Part shown: positions 8,648 through 16,372 of the stretch, piece by piece
Layout: every line of letters starts with the position of its first letter
Numbering within the stretch: the first letter of the stretch is position 1
NCBI RefSeq assembly: GCF_023715725.1
Contig: NZ_JAMBOT010000015.1
Coordinates: 37,558-101,557, forward strand
DNA: 64,000 nucleotides
Source of the DNA: Paenibacillus pasadenensis
GTDB lineage: Bacteria; Bacillota; Bacilli; Paenibacillales; Paenibacillaceae
Direction of reading: 5' to 3'
Position numbers and translations under genes: made by a program
The notes under the pieces: generated by a model
Told to the model about the DNA's origin: nothing
Databases searched by the model: none
What the model saw: the letters and a program-made list of their open reading frames with translations, nothing else

Positions 8648-10057
8648 ATGAGCGAGGTAAGTACGGATAACCTGCAAGAAGACAGCGAGGAGCAGGTGCT
8701 TCATAACGGCGTGCATAATTACAGCAGCGAACGCGAATGGGTGCGTCCGGATAACGAGACCACGCTGGAGCGTTTGGAATGGTTTAAGGATCAGAAGCTA
8801 GGACTGATGATGCACTGGGGTCCTTACTCTCAGATTGGCGTTGTTGAGTCTTGGGCGCTCAGTGACGAAGATCAGGACTGGTCGCGTACGGGCATCGATT
8901 GGGAGAAAGACGGGGAAGAGTTCAAGCGCCAATATTTTGGACTGAACAAAACGTTCAACCCGATTCGGTTCCAGCCTGAAGTATGGGCGGACTTGGCCCA
9001 AGAGGGCGGCTTTAAATATTTAATATTTACAACCAAACACCATGACGGCTTCTGCATGTGGGATACCAAAACGACCGACTACCGGATTACGGACGAGCAG
9101 ACGCCTTTCCACACGAACAAACAGGCTGATGTTTGCCGTCACGTATTTGATGCGTTCCGTGCGAAGGGTATGGCGATTGCGGCTTATTTCTCCAAAGCGG
9201 ACTGGCATACGCCGTACTACTGGGCGCCGGATATGGAGCGCAGTCTGACCAATACAAGACGCGGGCCTACATACGATCCGCGCCAGCATCCTGAGCTGTG
9301 GGAGAAGTTTGTCCAGTTTACGCAGGAGCAGATTAATGAATTGCTGACCGAATACGGCCGGATTGACGTCCTCTGGCTGGATGCCGGCTGGGTAAGACCG
9401 GCGCGGGACGGTCAGGATATCCGCCTGGGCGAGATTGTTGAGAAAGCCCGCGAGCATCAGCCGTGGCTGCTTTCGGCTGACCGCACCGTCGGCGGACCGT
9501 ACGAAAACTACGTTACGCCTGAGCAAACGATTCCGGATGAAGCGATGAATATCCCCTGGGAAAGCAATATTACGATGGGAACCTCCTTCTCCTTCCGTTA
9601 TGAGGATGATTACAAGCCGACCCGCCAGCTCATCAAGATTTTGATGGAGGTTGTTGCTAAAGGCGGCAATCTGGCGCTTAACGTGGCTCCGCAGCCTGAC
9701 GGCCGGCTGCCGCAAGGCGCAATTAAGCGGATGAAGGAGCTTGGCGCCTGGATGGGAGTTCACGGCGAGGCTGTTTACGGCACGCGGATTTGCGCGCCGT
9801 ATTACACGGGCAGCAATGCCTTTACGCAAAAAGCAGATGCGGTTTACTGCACGCATCTGTACCCTTCGGCGGATACGAAGGTTTCGGCGAGCGTATTCAT
9901 CCCGTATGAAGGCGATGTAGCAGCGGTCGAGCTGCTAGGCATGGAAGGCCAGCTGGAATGGACGCAAGAGGCTGGCGGTCTTACTGTTCAATTGCCGCAA
10001 GCGGCGATTACGGAAGCCGCGCCTATCGCGCATGTGTTTAAGATGTTGAAGAAATAG
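8648..10057 (+). CDS. Alpha-L-fucosidase, GH29 family
   Basis: 469 residues from ATG 8648, with TAGGAGGACC seven bases upstream. GLMMHWGPYSQIGVVESW is the GH29 substrate-pocket signature near the N-terminus, TTKHHDGFCMWDTKTTDY the His-His motif, and RIDVLWLDAGWV carries the Asp that serves as nucleophile in the family. There is no signal peptide, so the enzyme should be cytoplasmic and act on oligosaccharides imported by the preceding ABC system. A C-terminal beta-rich portion follows the catalytic barrel. Last gene of the operon; an intrinsic terminator follows. Confidence 0.92.
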   Translation: MSEVSTDNLQEDSEEQVLHNGVHNYSSEREWVRPDNETTLERLEWFKDQKLGLMMHWGPYSQIGVVESWALSDEDQDWSRTGIDWEKDGEEFKRQYFGLNKTFNPIRFQPEVWADLAQEGGFKYLIFTTKHHDGFCMWDTKTTDYRITDEQTPFHTNKQADVCRHVFDAFRAKGMAIAAYFSKADWHTPYYWAPDMERSLTNTRRGPTYDPRQHPELWEKFVQFTQEQINELLTEYGRIDVLWLDAGWVRPARDGQDIRLGEIVEKAREHQPWLLSADRTVGGPYENYVTPEQTIPDEAMNIPWESNITMGTSFSFRYEDDYKPTRQLIKILMEVVAKGGNLALNVAPQPDGRLPQGAIKRMKELGAWMGVHGEAVYGTRICAPYYTGSNAFTQKADAVYCTHLYPSADTKVSASVFIPYEGDVAAVELLGMEGQLEWTQEAGGLTVQLPQAAITEAAPIAHVFKMLKK

Positions 10058-10070
10058 AGAGTTTTGAGTT

Positions 10071-10108
10071 AAGGTATGCCTGGGTGTTTTACAGGCATAC
10101 CTTTTTTG
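10071..10108 (+). terminator. Intrinsic terminator of the fucoside operon
   Basis: AAGGTATGCCTG pairs perfectly with CAGGCATACCTT and is followed by TTTT. Confidence 0.88.
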
Positions 10109-10150
10109 TATGAAAGATTGCTAGAGCTGTTATACCTGCCTTATACATTG

Positions 10151-10642
10151 TTATCGTATAGTACGAAATTCTTCTTTTAAACTATTTAAATTTGTTTCTT
10201 TCTCTACCTTTATTGGCAGGCTTTTAAGAATAGCATTAAGATTGCGTTCAACATCTTTCAATTTTTCTAAATCTAAAGATCCATTGACATTTAATTTGTC
10301 CCCGACTGTCGATAACAAATAACGTTTTGAGTCATAAAAGAGAGAACTAAATTTTTCATATATTATTTTCTTTTCTTGTAATTGAGGTAGTATTTGTCGA
10401 TAATTTATATCTGCTTCTTCTAGATACAAATAAGCATGGAATAGTGATAAATCCACATTCGCGTTGTTGGAATAATTATGGATTAAGTTGGTAACTACAT
10501 TGTGTGCATCATTAATTCTGCTGATCATAACAGTGTAACTAAGTATGCTCTTTTCATCGTTCTTATTCGGTAGTAATTTGAAAATAAATATCGCGTTTGC
10601 AATTAATGAGAGCAAGGAAATAAAAATAAGTAATTTTTTCAT
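10151..10642 (-). CDS. Hypothetical membrane-anchored or secreted protein
   Basis: 163 residues starting at ATG with AAGGAGC seven bases upstream. One N-terminal hydrophobic segment (LLIFISLLSLIANAIFIF) acts as an anchor or uncleaved signal; the rest is charged and predicted helical, with repeated Leu spacing suggesting coiled coil. No family recognised. The gene is AT-rich, on the opposite strand to its neighbours, within a block of small unknown proteins (10.1-12.6 kb). Confidence 0.7.
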   Translation of the reverse strand: MKKLLIFISLLSLIANAIFIFKLLPNKNDEKSILSYTVMISRINDAHNVVTNLIHNYSNNANVDLSLFHAYLYLEEADINYRQILPQLQEKKIIYEKFSSLFYDSKRYLLSTVGDKLNVNGSLDLEKLKDVERNLNAILKSLPIKVEKETNLNSLKEEFRTIR

Positions 10643-10826
10643 AAGCAGCTCCTTAATTGAGAATTATTGACCCAGGTCCAAATGAATCAATTTTATACTG
10701 AACTCTGCCTTTTAATTTTAAGGGCTAAAAAAATATACTTATAATTGAGATGGAAATATAGAAGTAAATAATGGTTATCAGAGTCGGGTTTTTCCTGGTT
10801 CAGTCCAATAACGGTTTGATGAGTTA

Positions 10827-11102
10827 ATGAAATTTACTTCCGATACTCAACGAGAGTGGTTATTAGATATTTCTGCGCAAATTGTTGATACAACGCTTCA
10901 TTACTTTTTATGGGCAATCGAAGAAAACGAGAAGATTAATGTCTCTATTCAAAATAGGGACGGGGAGCTTGAAGAAACAAAAACTTTGAGCGACGGATTA
11001 CCGGGGGAACTGTATTCCGAAGATGGCTGTCCTCTTCTTGTTTCAAAGGCAAATCTAAATAAGCCTGTAACATTCCTAAAAAAGAACTCGTTTCAGAAAT
11101 AG
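10827..11102 (+). CDS. Hypothetical small cytoplasmic protein
   Basis: 91 residues with no signal or membrane segment. The ribosome binding site is weak (GATGAG), so the start is not certain. Acidic central part. It ends 22 bases before the next gene and the two may be cotranscribed. No family recognised; codon use is AT-leaning as in its neighbours. Confidence 0.5.
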   Translation: MKFTSDTQREWLLDISAQIVDTTLHYFLWAIEENEKINVSIQNRDGELEETKTLSDGLPGELYSEDGCPLLVSKANLNKPVTFLKKNSFQK

Positions 11103-11124
11103 AATAATCTAAGGAGGGTCCAAG

Positions 11125-11595
11125 TTGAAAAAATGGATAATAATAACCATCATTGCTGTATGTGGCGCGATAATGCTCCTTGGGCTGAGATTATTTTACC
11201 ACTCCGAAATCAGTGGAGACACTCCGCCAATTCCAACAGTCTCCGTGTCCGATGAGAGAGCTCTGCAAGTTAATCTCGGAAGCTATACCTGGAAAGCTGC
11301 CGTTGATACCTTTACTGACTACAATCAGTTCCTGAGTAATTTGACTACGGTCGCTCCGGGAACTGAATTACAGATTGCTTTTTCCAATAAGCCGAAGCCA
11401 AAGAGTATTGAGGTTACAATTGCGCAAAAAGCACAAGGTGATTTGTGGATAGAAAACGGATTGCTTATAGCAATTAAAGGCGGCTCAGGAGCTATTGAAG
11501 TCCCCTATGAAAAAGGAACTTATGTTTACAGACTGAGCGCTGCTTGGGAATTTGGAACCGCCGCTTCCTACTATTTTTCAGTTGAAGTGAAGTAA
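11125..11595 (+). CDS. Hypothetical membrane-anchored extracytoplasmic protein
   Basis: 156 residues from TTG 11125 (AAGGAGGG, eight bases upstream). An N-terminal hydrophobic segment (WIIITIIAVCGAIMLLGL) is followed by a beta-rich domain of about 130 residues outside the membrane. A Cys lies inside the hydrophobic segment but there is no convincing lipobox. The C-terminal strand pattern (GTYVYRLSAAWEF, SYYFSVEVK) suggests an immunoglobulin-like sandwich. Function unknown. Confidence 0.7.
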   Translation: MKKWIIITIIAVCGAIMLLGLRLFYHSEISGDTPPIPTVSVSDERALQVNLGSYTWKAAVDTFTDYNQFLSNLTTVAPGTELQIAFSNKPKPKSIEVTIAQKAQGDLWIENGLLIAIKGGSGAIEVPYEKGTYVYRLSAAWEFGTAASYYFSVEVK

Positions 11596-11697
11596 CGGCA
11601 GAAATCTTTTTCAGCAATTGTCTGTTACCTCTCGCTTCAGAATGGAATAGATTAATAGTAACTCAATCATTCCACAGGCTTTAGGAGGAAAGTTAAA

Positions 11698-12168
11698 ATG
11701 GCTCAAGCAGGAAGGGAGAAAAGCTCCATAAGGCCGTTCCCAATCACTTTAATATTATTTGTAATACTGTTTATCTCAATGAGGTACCTTGTTCCCGAGT
11801 CATGCGGAATGGATGAACGGTGCTACGAAGCAGGTATAGCGCTAACGCAAGGATTTGACATTATTAATAGAAGCAGTATACCCTTTTTCATTTCCGTCAT
11901 TACAGATGCAAACAAGCTGGACTACCCGAGCAGTTGGTTAGCTCCCGGCGGGACACATCATTTTGAACTGCAAGTAATACCGTTAGAAACGACCAGTGCC
12001 TCCGTCAGCTATTACTCGGTGCCTGCTGCCAGTCTTTCATTTACTCTTGAAAACAGAAGTGAATTTTTCCGTTGGTATAATCCTTTTATAACAAATATTT
12101 CCACAATCGGCCCAATTAGAGTTTTAGAGTTATCAGGAAAAACGAAGCTGAGCATTTACAATGCTTAA
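11698..12168 (+). CDS. Hypothetical single-pass membrane protein, paralogue of the protein at 48898-49425
   Basis: 156 residues; TAGGAGGAAAG before ATG. A basic N-terminus and one membrane segment (ITLILFVILFISMRYLV) precede an exported domain that starts with FDIINRSSIPFFISVI and continues with PSSWLAPGGTHHFELQVI. The protein at 48.9 kb has the same layout and matching stretches FNIVNQTSYVFFMYKI and TSFDLRPNGGSTTVYVI. The exported part may be a small beta-sandwich. No known family identified. Confidence 0.7.
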   Translation: MAQAGREKSSIRPFPITLILFVILFISMRYLVPESCGMDERCYEAGIALTQGFDIINRSSIPFFISVITDANKLDYPSSWLAPGGTHHFELQVIPLETTSASVSYYSVPAASLSFTLENRSEFFRWYNPFITNISTIGPIRVLELSGKTKLSIYNA

Positions 12169-12178
12169 AACTCTGTCT

Positions 12179-12202
12179 GGACAGCCCGAGGCTGTCCTTT
12201 TT
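12179..12202 (+). terminator. Intrinsic terminator
   Basis: GGACAGCC and GGCTGTCC around a CGA loop, followed by TTTTT, just after the stop at 12168. Confidence 0.85.
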
Positions 12203-12273
12203 GCGTGAACCGTAATGGAAGCGCAATCCGCGCCATAAGCTGAACTAGAAGCGGAAAGCTGGAGGGGGATGCG

Positions 12274-12564
12274 ATGATCGGCGCGGGACTATCGTTTGTT
12301 TGGATACTGGTCTCCCTTATCCTTCTGATTTACCTGTATGCGCAGCGGGAGCCGGAGGAGCTGCTGTTTCTGAAGCTCATCGGTTACTACCTGCTCGGCG
12401 GATTTGTCCTGTTTTTCATGCTGCTTCCCATACCGGTCGGTTTTATCATTTACTGGTTCGCGCTGCATGGAAAGTCGAAGGGGAATCGCGCGGTGAAGGA
12501 GAGCGCGGCCTTCTGGGGGCTTGGCGTCATGATTGTTCATGTGGCGCTCGGTTTTTTGTTTTGA
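12274..12564 (+). CDS. Hypothetical small membrane protein
   Basis: 96 residues with a GGAGGGGG site before ATG. Three hydrophobic segments (about 5-22, 33-58, 78-96) with short basic and acidic loops. No family recognised. An intrinsic terminator starts at the stop codon itself. Confidence 0.65.
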   Translation: MIGAGLSFVWILVSLILLIYLYAQREPEELLFLKLIGYYLLGGFVLFFMLLPIPVGFIIYWFALHGKSKGNRAVKESAAFWGLGVMIVHVALGFLF

Positions 12565-12590
12565 CGGCCCTTCCCGGGCTGTCTTTTTTT
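12563..12590 (+). terminator. Intrinsic terminator
   Basis: GACGGCCC pairs with GGGCTGTC (one G-U pair) and is followed by seven T; it overlaps the stop codon of the preceding small membrane protein gene. Confidence 0.85.
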
Positions 12591-12599
12591 GTCCGGAAA

Positions 12600-12645
12600 A
12601 AGAATTTTTCTCCACATTGGATTCATAAAATGGAGAAAAATTCTT
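12600..12645 (+). promoter_or_regulatory. 15-bp perfect inverted repeat at the promoter of the second sugar ABC operon
   Basis: AAGAATTTTTCTCCA at 12600-12614 is the exact reverse complement of 12631-12645, loop 16 bases. The right arm touches the putative -35 (TTCCCA, 12644-12649), which is 17 bases from TATACT (12667-12672). It is a likely operator or a minus-strand hairpin. Confidence 0.55.
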
Positions 12646-12685
12646 CCCAATCCTGGGAGGGCCTGATATACTAGCGGTGACCAAT

Positions 12686-12699
12686 GGAAAGCGTTAACA
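12686..12699 (+). promoter_or_regulatory. Catabolite-responsive element (cre)
   Basis: GGAAAGCGTTAACA matches 13 of 14 positions of the TGWAANCGNTNWCA consensus and lies just after the -10 TATACT, where CcpA binding would block transcription of the sugar transporter genes. Confidence 0.65.
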
Positions 12700-12767
12700 T
12701 TTTCATTTACAACATGAAATTTGACTGCAAAATGGTTTATTTCGATCAAGAGAGGGTGGCTCATGTC

Positions 12768-14141
12768 ATGGTTAACCAATTCAGAAAAAACTCAGATCTC
12801 GCTTCAGCTGCTCCATATTTCGAAAAAAAATCCCGCCGCACGGTCCGGATGGCCTCAGCCGGCGCTCTTACCGCAATTATGCTGGTGACCGCTGCCTGCG
12901 GTGACGGCAATGGCGGCAACGCCAATGTGAATACCGGAACTTCTCCCGCTCCATCTGGCAGCACTCCTCCAGCCAAGGAGGTAAAGCTGGAATTTTGGAC
13001 GATTTCACTTCAGCCTACATTCACCGAGCTGCTCAATAAAATGATTGATCAGTACGAAACCGCCAATCCCGGCGTGACGGTAGACTGGAACGACTATCCA
13101 TATGACGGGATTCAAGCCAAGCTGCTGGCAACGGCAGGCGGCAAAAACGCTCCTGATGTCGTAAACCTGAATACCGAATTTGCCAGCCAGCTGGCTACAA
13201 AAGGCGCGCTTGCCGATCTCAGCGGACTTATCAGCGACGAGGTGAAGGGAAGCTTTTTCCCGGGTATTTACGATGCGACCGTGTTTGACGGCAAGCCCTA
13301 CGCGCTTCCGTGGTACACGGGCACTCAGGTGCTCTATATGAACAAAAAGCTGGTGGAAAAAGCCGGACTTGATCCTGCAAATCCGCCTAAAACAAAGGAA
13401 GAGCTGTACGAATGGTCCCGCCAGATCAAGGAAAAGACAGGAGCGTCCGGTTACGCGACCCAGTTCGGCGCCAACCAGCTGCCGATGGAGGGAGTGCCGA
13501 TTCTTGATGAGGCCCGCCAAAGCGCAGCGTTTAACACGGATGCCGGAGTTGCGGTTGTCGAGCAGCTGATAAAGCTCGTTAAGGAAGGCGTTATTATTAA
13601 GGAGGATGCCAAGTTCCAGAAGCAGGTGGAGTATTTTGCGAGCGAACAGGTCGCCTTCCAGCTGTCGGGCCCTTCTTTCATTAACCAGCTCAAAACGTCT
13701 GCTCCTGCGGTGTACAGCAACACAATCGCCGTACCGCTTCCGACAGGCAAAGCCGATCTGCGTTACTCCAATTCGATGAACCTAGTCGTGCCAAAGGGCT
13801 CCGAGGATCAGCAGGCTGCTGCGGATTTCGCCGCGTTTATGACGAATGCGGATAACCAGACGGTATTTTCCAAGGAAGCGAACACGCTGCCCTCGACCAA
13901 AAAATCGATTGAAGATCCGTTTTTCACGCAATCCGACAATACGCTGGAATCTCAGGCCAAAATCGCTTCGGCGCAAAGCCTCGACAAGGCGCAGGAATAT
14001 TATCTCGGCATACCGGCGGCAGGCGATGTCAATTCGGCGATTTCCCGCGAGCTGCAGAAAATTATTTTGAACGGCGCCGATGTTAAAGCGGGATTGGCAG
14101 CCGCTGCTGCAGAGGTAAACGAGAAGATCGCCACCAAATAA
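12768..14141 (+). CDS. Sugar ABC transporter substrate-binding lipoprotein (family 1 solute-binding protein)
   Basis: 457 residues from ATG 12768 (GAGAGGG upstream; an ATG at 12684 is in frame but lacks a ribosome binding site and falls on the cre). A long basic leader precedes the hydrophobic core and lipobox VTAAC, so it is a lipoprotein. The mature part begins KLEFWTISLQPTFTELLNKM, typical of MalE/UgpB-like proteins. It feeds the two permeases that follow 13 bases downstream. Substrate unknown; the downstream ManNAc-type genes suggest an amino-sugar, but they may be a separate transcript. Confidence 0.92.
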   Translation: MVNQFRKNSDLASAAPYFEKKSRRTVRMASAGALTAIMLVTAACGDGNGGNANVNTGTSPAPSGSTPPAKEVKLEFWTISLQPTFTELLNKMIDQYETANPGVTVDWNDYPYDGIQAKLLATAGGKNAPDVVNLNTEFASQLATKGALADLSGLISDEVKGSFFPGIYDATVFDGKPYALPWYTGTQVLYMNKKLVEKAGLDPANPPKTKEELYEWSRQIKEKTGASGYATQFGANQLPMEGVPILDEARQSAAFNTDAGVAVVEQLIKLVKEGVIIKEDAKFQKQVEYFASEQVAFQLSGPSFINQLKTSAPAVYSNTIAVPLPTGKADLRYSNSMNLVVPKGSEDQQAAADFAAFMTNADNQTVFSKEANTLPSTKKSIEDPFFTQSDNTLESQAKIASAQSLDKAQEYYLGIPAAGDVNSAISRELQKIILNGADVKAGLAAAAAEVNEKIATK

Positions 14142-14154
14142 CGCTGCAAGGGCG

Positions 14155-15039
14155 GTGAATCCATTGCGCAGACGTTCCGACGCGCTGCCGGCCTGGAGCT
14201 TTATGGCTCCGGGCCTTCTCGTCATTACGGTATTTGTGCTATTTCCCATCGTGTACAGCATCCCGCTCTCGCTTACGAACTACTCCGTTCTAGGCGAGAC
14301 CAGGTTCATCGGGCTGGACAATTTTACGAAGGCTTTCCGCGACGACGACTTTTTGATTTCTCTCTATAATTCGGTGCTCTACATTATGGTTGTACCGGTG
14401 CTGCAGCTGTTATCGATTTTGATGGCGATTCTCGTGAACAGCCGCATTCCCGGTATAAAAGCGTTCCGCGCCGCCTATTACATCCCTGTTGTCACCTCCA
14501 TGGTCGCGGTGGCGCTCATGTGGAACTGGCTGCTGAGTCAAAATGGAGTCGTGAACTACATTCTCATCAGCCTTGGCCTGACGGATGAAAAAATCGGCTG
14601 GCTGACGACCAGCTCTACGGCGCTCTATGTACTGATGTTTATTACGCTGTGGAAAGGGCTCGGCTATTACATGATGCTGTATCTCGCCGGTTTGCAATCC
14701 ATTCCTGCCGATCTGTACGAGGCGGCAATAATGGACGGCGCTTCCCAAAGCCAGCGTATCCGTCATATTACGATCCCGCTGCTGCGGCCTTATATCTTTT
14801 TCTGCAGTTTGATCTCCTTGATGGGCGCGATTCGCGTTTTTGACGAAATGTTTGTGCTGACCAACGGCGGGCCGGGAACGGCCACGCTGACATCCAGCCT
14901 ATACATCTATCAGCAGGGTATTGCAAAATTTGATTTTGGTTATGCGTCTGCGCTTGGTCTGATCGTCAGCGTCATTATCGGCGCGCTAAGCGTGCTGCTG
15001 TTCCGGTTCAACCGAAGAGGCGGGGTGAATCCGTACTGA
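14155..15039 (+). CDS. Sugar ABC transporter permease (MalF/UgpA type)
   Basis: 294 residues if GTG 14155 is the start; TTG 14164 is better spaced from AAGGGCGG and would give 291. Six membrane segments; EAA loop EAAIMDGASQSQRIRHITIP. The C-terminal signature TNGGPGTATLTSSLYIYQQ is typical of MalF/UgpA-class permeases. The stop overlaps the next start by one base (TGATG), indicating translational coupling. Confidence 0.92.
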   Translation: MNPLRRRSDALPAWSFMAPGLLVITVFVLFPIVYSIPLSLTNYSVLGETRFIGLDNFTKAFRDDDFLISLYNSVLYIMVVPVLQLLSILMAILVNSRIPGIKAFRAAYYIPVVTSMVAVALMWNWLLSQNGVVNYILISLGLTDEKIGWLTTSSTALYVLMFITLWKGLGYYMMLYLAGLQSIPADLYEAAIMDGASQSQRIRHITIPLLRPYIFFCSLISLMGAIRVFDEMFVLTNGGPGTATLTSSLYIYQQGIAKFDFGYASALGLIVSVIIGALSVLLFRFNRRGGVNPY

Positions 15040-15956
15040 TGAGCGATTCCAATGTTGCACGGCAATCGTCCGGCGCAGGTCCCGGAATTGACCCGGCGCA
15101 TGCGGCGCTTCCTCCGCCCAATCTTCGTGCAAACCGGGTGAAGCGGCTCGCGGCGTTGGCGATCGGTTATGTGCTGCTTCTGCTGCTTGCCCTGTTCATG
15201 ATGGGGCCGTTTCTGTGGCTGCTCAGCGTGTCGCTCATGCCGGGAACAAATGTGTTCGCGTTTCCTCCGGCTATTTTCCCGACCTTTATTCGTTTTGACA
15301 ACTATACGCAAGTATGGGGCTTTATCGATTTTCCCAAGTATATCGGCAATACGCTCATCATTACGGGCCTTGGGCTGCTGCTTAACATTGTGCTGTCGCT
15401 GACGACCGCTTACCCGCTCGCCAAAATGCGCTTCAAGGGACGTTCACTTATTTTTGGCATCCTTGTCGCCACGATGATTATTCCTTCGTCAACGGCGCTT
15501 GTTGTGCATTATTTGACGATTAACTGGCTGAATCTGCGCAACTCTTTTCTTGGCGTTGTGCTGCCGTCGGCGGTGTCCGTTTTTAATATTTTTCTGATGC
15601 GCCAAACGTTCATGGGCGTCCCGGACGATATCCGCGATTCCGGTAAGGTAGACGGGGCTTCCGAGTTCCGTATCTGGTGGCAGCTGATGGTGCCGATGGT
15701 TCGTCCCGGCATTGCGGTCATTGCGCTGCTGGAATTCATGTCTTATTGGAACAGCTTTTTATGGCCTATGGTTGTGCTGGACGACCCGGCGCAATACCCG
15801 CTTGCTTCGGCGCTGACGTTTCTGAACGGACAGTTCTCGTACAACTTCGGCTGGATCGCCGCAGGCACGATTTTGTCGGTGCTGCCGATCATCGCCGTGT
15901 TTCTGTTCACCCAGCGCTACTATATGGAAGGTATTTCAGGCGCGGTGAAGGGGTAG
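15039..15956 (+). CDS. Carbohydrate ABC transporter permease (MalG/UgpE type)
   Basis: 305 residues, coupled to the upstream permease. After a Pro/Ala-rich N-terminus come six membrane segments with FLWLLSVSLMPGTNVF, and the EAA loop is IRDSGKVDGASEFRIWWQ; the canonical EAA is degenerate (IRDSG) as in many UgpE-like proteins. No ATPase in the operon. No clear terminator follows in the next 400 bases, so transcription may continue into the DUF4127 operon. Confidence 0.92.
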   Translation: MSDSNVARQSSGAGPGIDPAHAALPPPNLRANRVKRLAALAIGYVLLLLLALFMMGPFLWLLSVSLMPGTNVFAFPPAIFPTFIRFDNYTQVWGFIDFPKYIGNTLIITGLGLLLNIVLSLTTAYPLAKMRFKGRSLIFGILVATMIIPSSTALVVHYLTINWLNLRNSFLGVVLPSAVSVFNIFLMRQTFMGVPDDIRDSGKVDGASEFRIWWQLMVPMVRPGIAVIALLEFMSYWNSFLWPMVVLDDPAQYPLASALTFLNGQFSYNFGWIAAGTILSVLPIIAVFLFTQRYYMEGISGAVKG

Positions 15957-16372
15957 CGGGATTGAATGAAGGAAGGTAGCGAACGTGAGAGACGTTATGT
16001 GGTAAATTCAGCGACGTTATTAGCCGAGGTTAGCCCGGGCTAGCACGGTTAAATATTAACAACCTTGAAGGTTGATCTGGTGAAAGTCACAGCGCATGAA
16101 TGGTTCATGTGTTGCCATTGTCTTAACTGTTTTAATAGTTTGCAGGACACAAGCAAAGCGGAGTGGGCCATCCTTCGGGAGAAGCGGCAGCGGTCGCATT
16201 TGCAGACGGAGTCCAACCGGACTATGTCCAAGGGAATCAAAGGAATCCGGCTGCAAGAGCGGATCGGAGGAAGGATGGCCCGCGCAGCGGCTCAGCCTGT
16301 AGGAGCAGTAACAGCAGTAACAGCAGTAACAGCAGTTAATTCCAGCCAACACAGCTTGGAAGGGAGATCGTC
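15957..16372 (+). other. Structured intergenic region before the DUF4127 operon
   Basis: No convincing gene. It holds small hairpins (CAACCTTGAAGGTTG near 16060; ATGAATGGTTCAT near 16096; AACT/AGTT near 16126), a 12-bp inverted repeat GGGCCATCCTTC (16165-16176) / GAAGGATGGCCC (16270-16281), and a 9-bp tandem repeat at 16304-16339. ORFs here are short, in conflicting frames, and have low-complexity translations. It may be a structured leader or a relic of a small mobile element. Confidence 0.5.
16304..16339 (+). repeat. 9-bp tandem repeat
   Basis: Three exact copies of AGCAGTAAC followed by a partial fourth (AGCAGT), ending about 35 bases before the DUF4127 start. Confidence 0.85.

Noticed and set aside
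9020..9856. Minus-strand frame of 278 codons in the fucosidase gene
   Set aside because: Antisense shadow of GH29; no start signal.
16304..16339. CRISPR-like array
   Set aside because: Unit is only 9 bases with no spacers; it is a simple tandem repeat.
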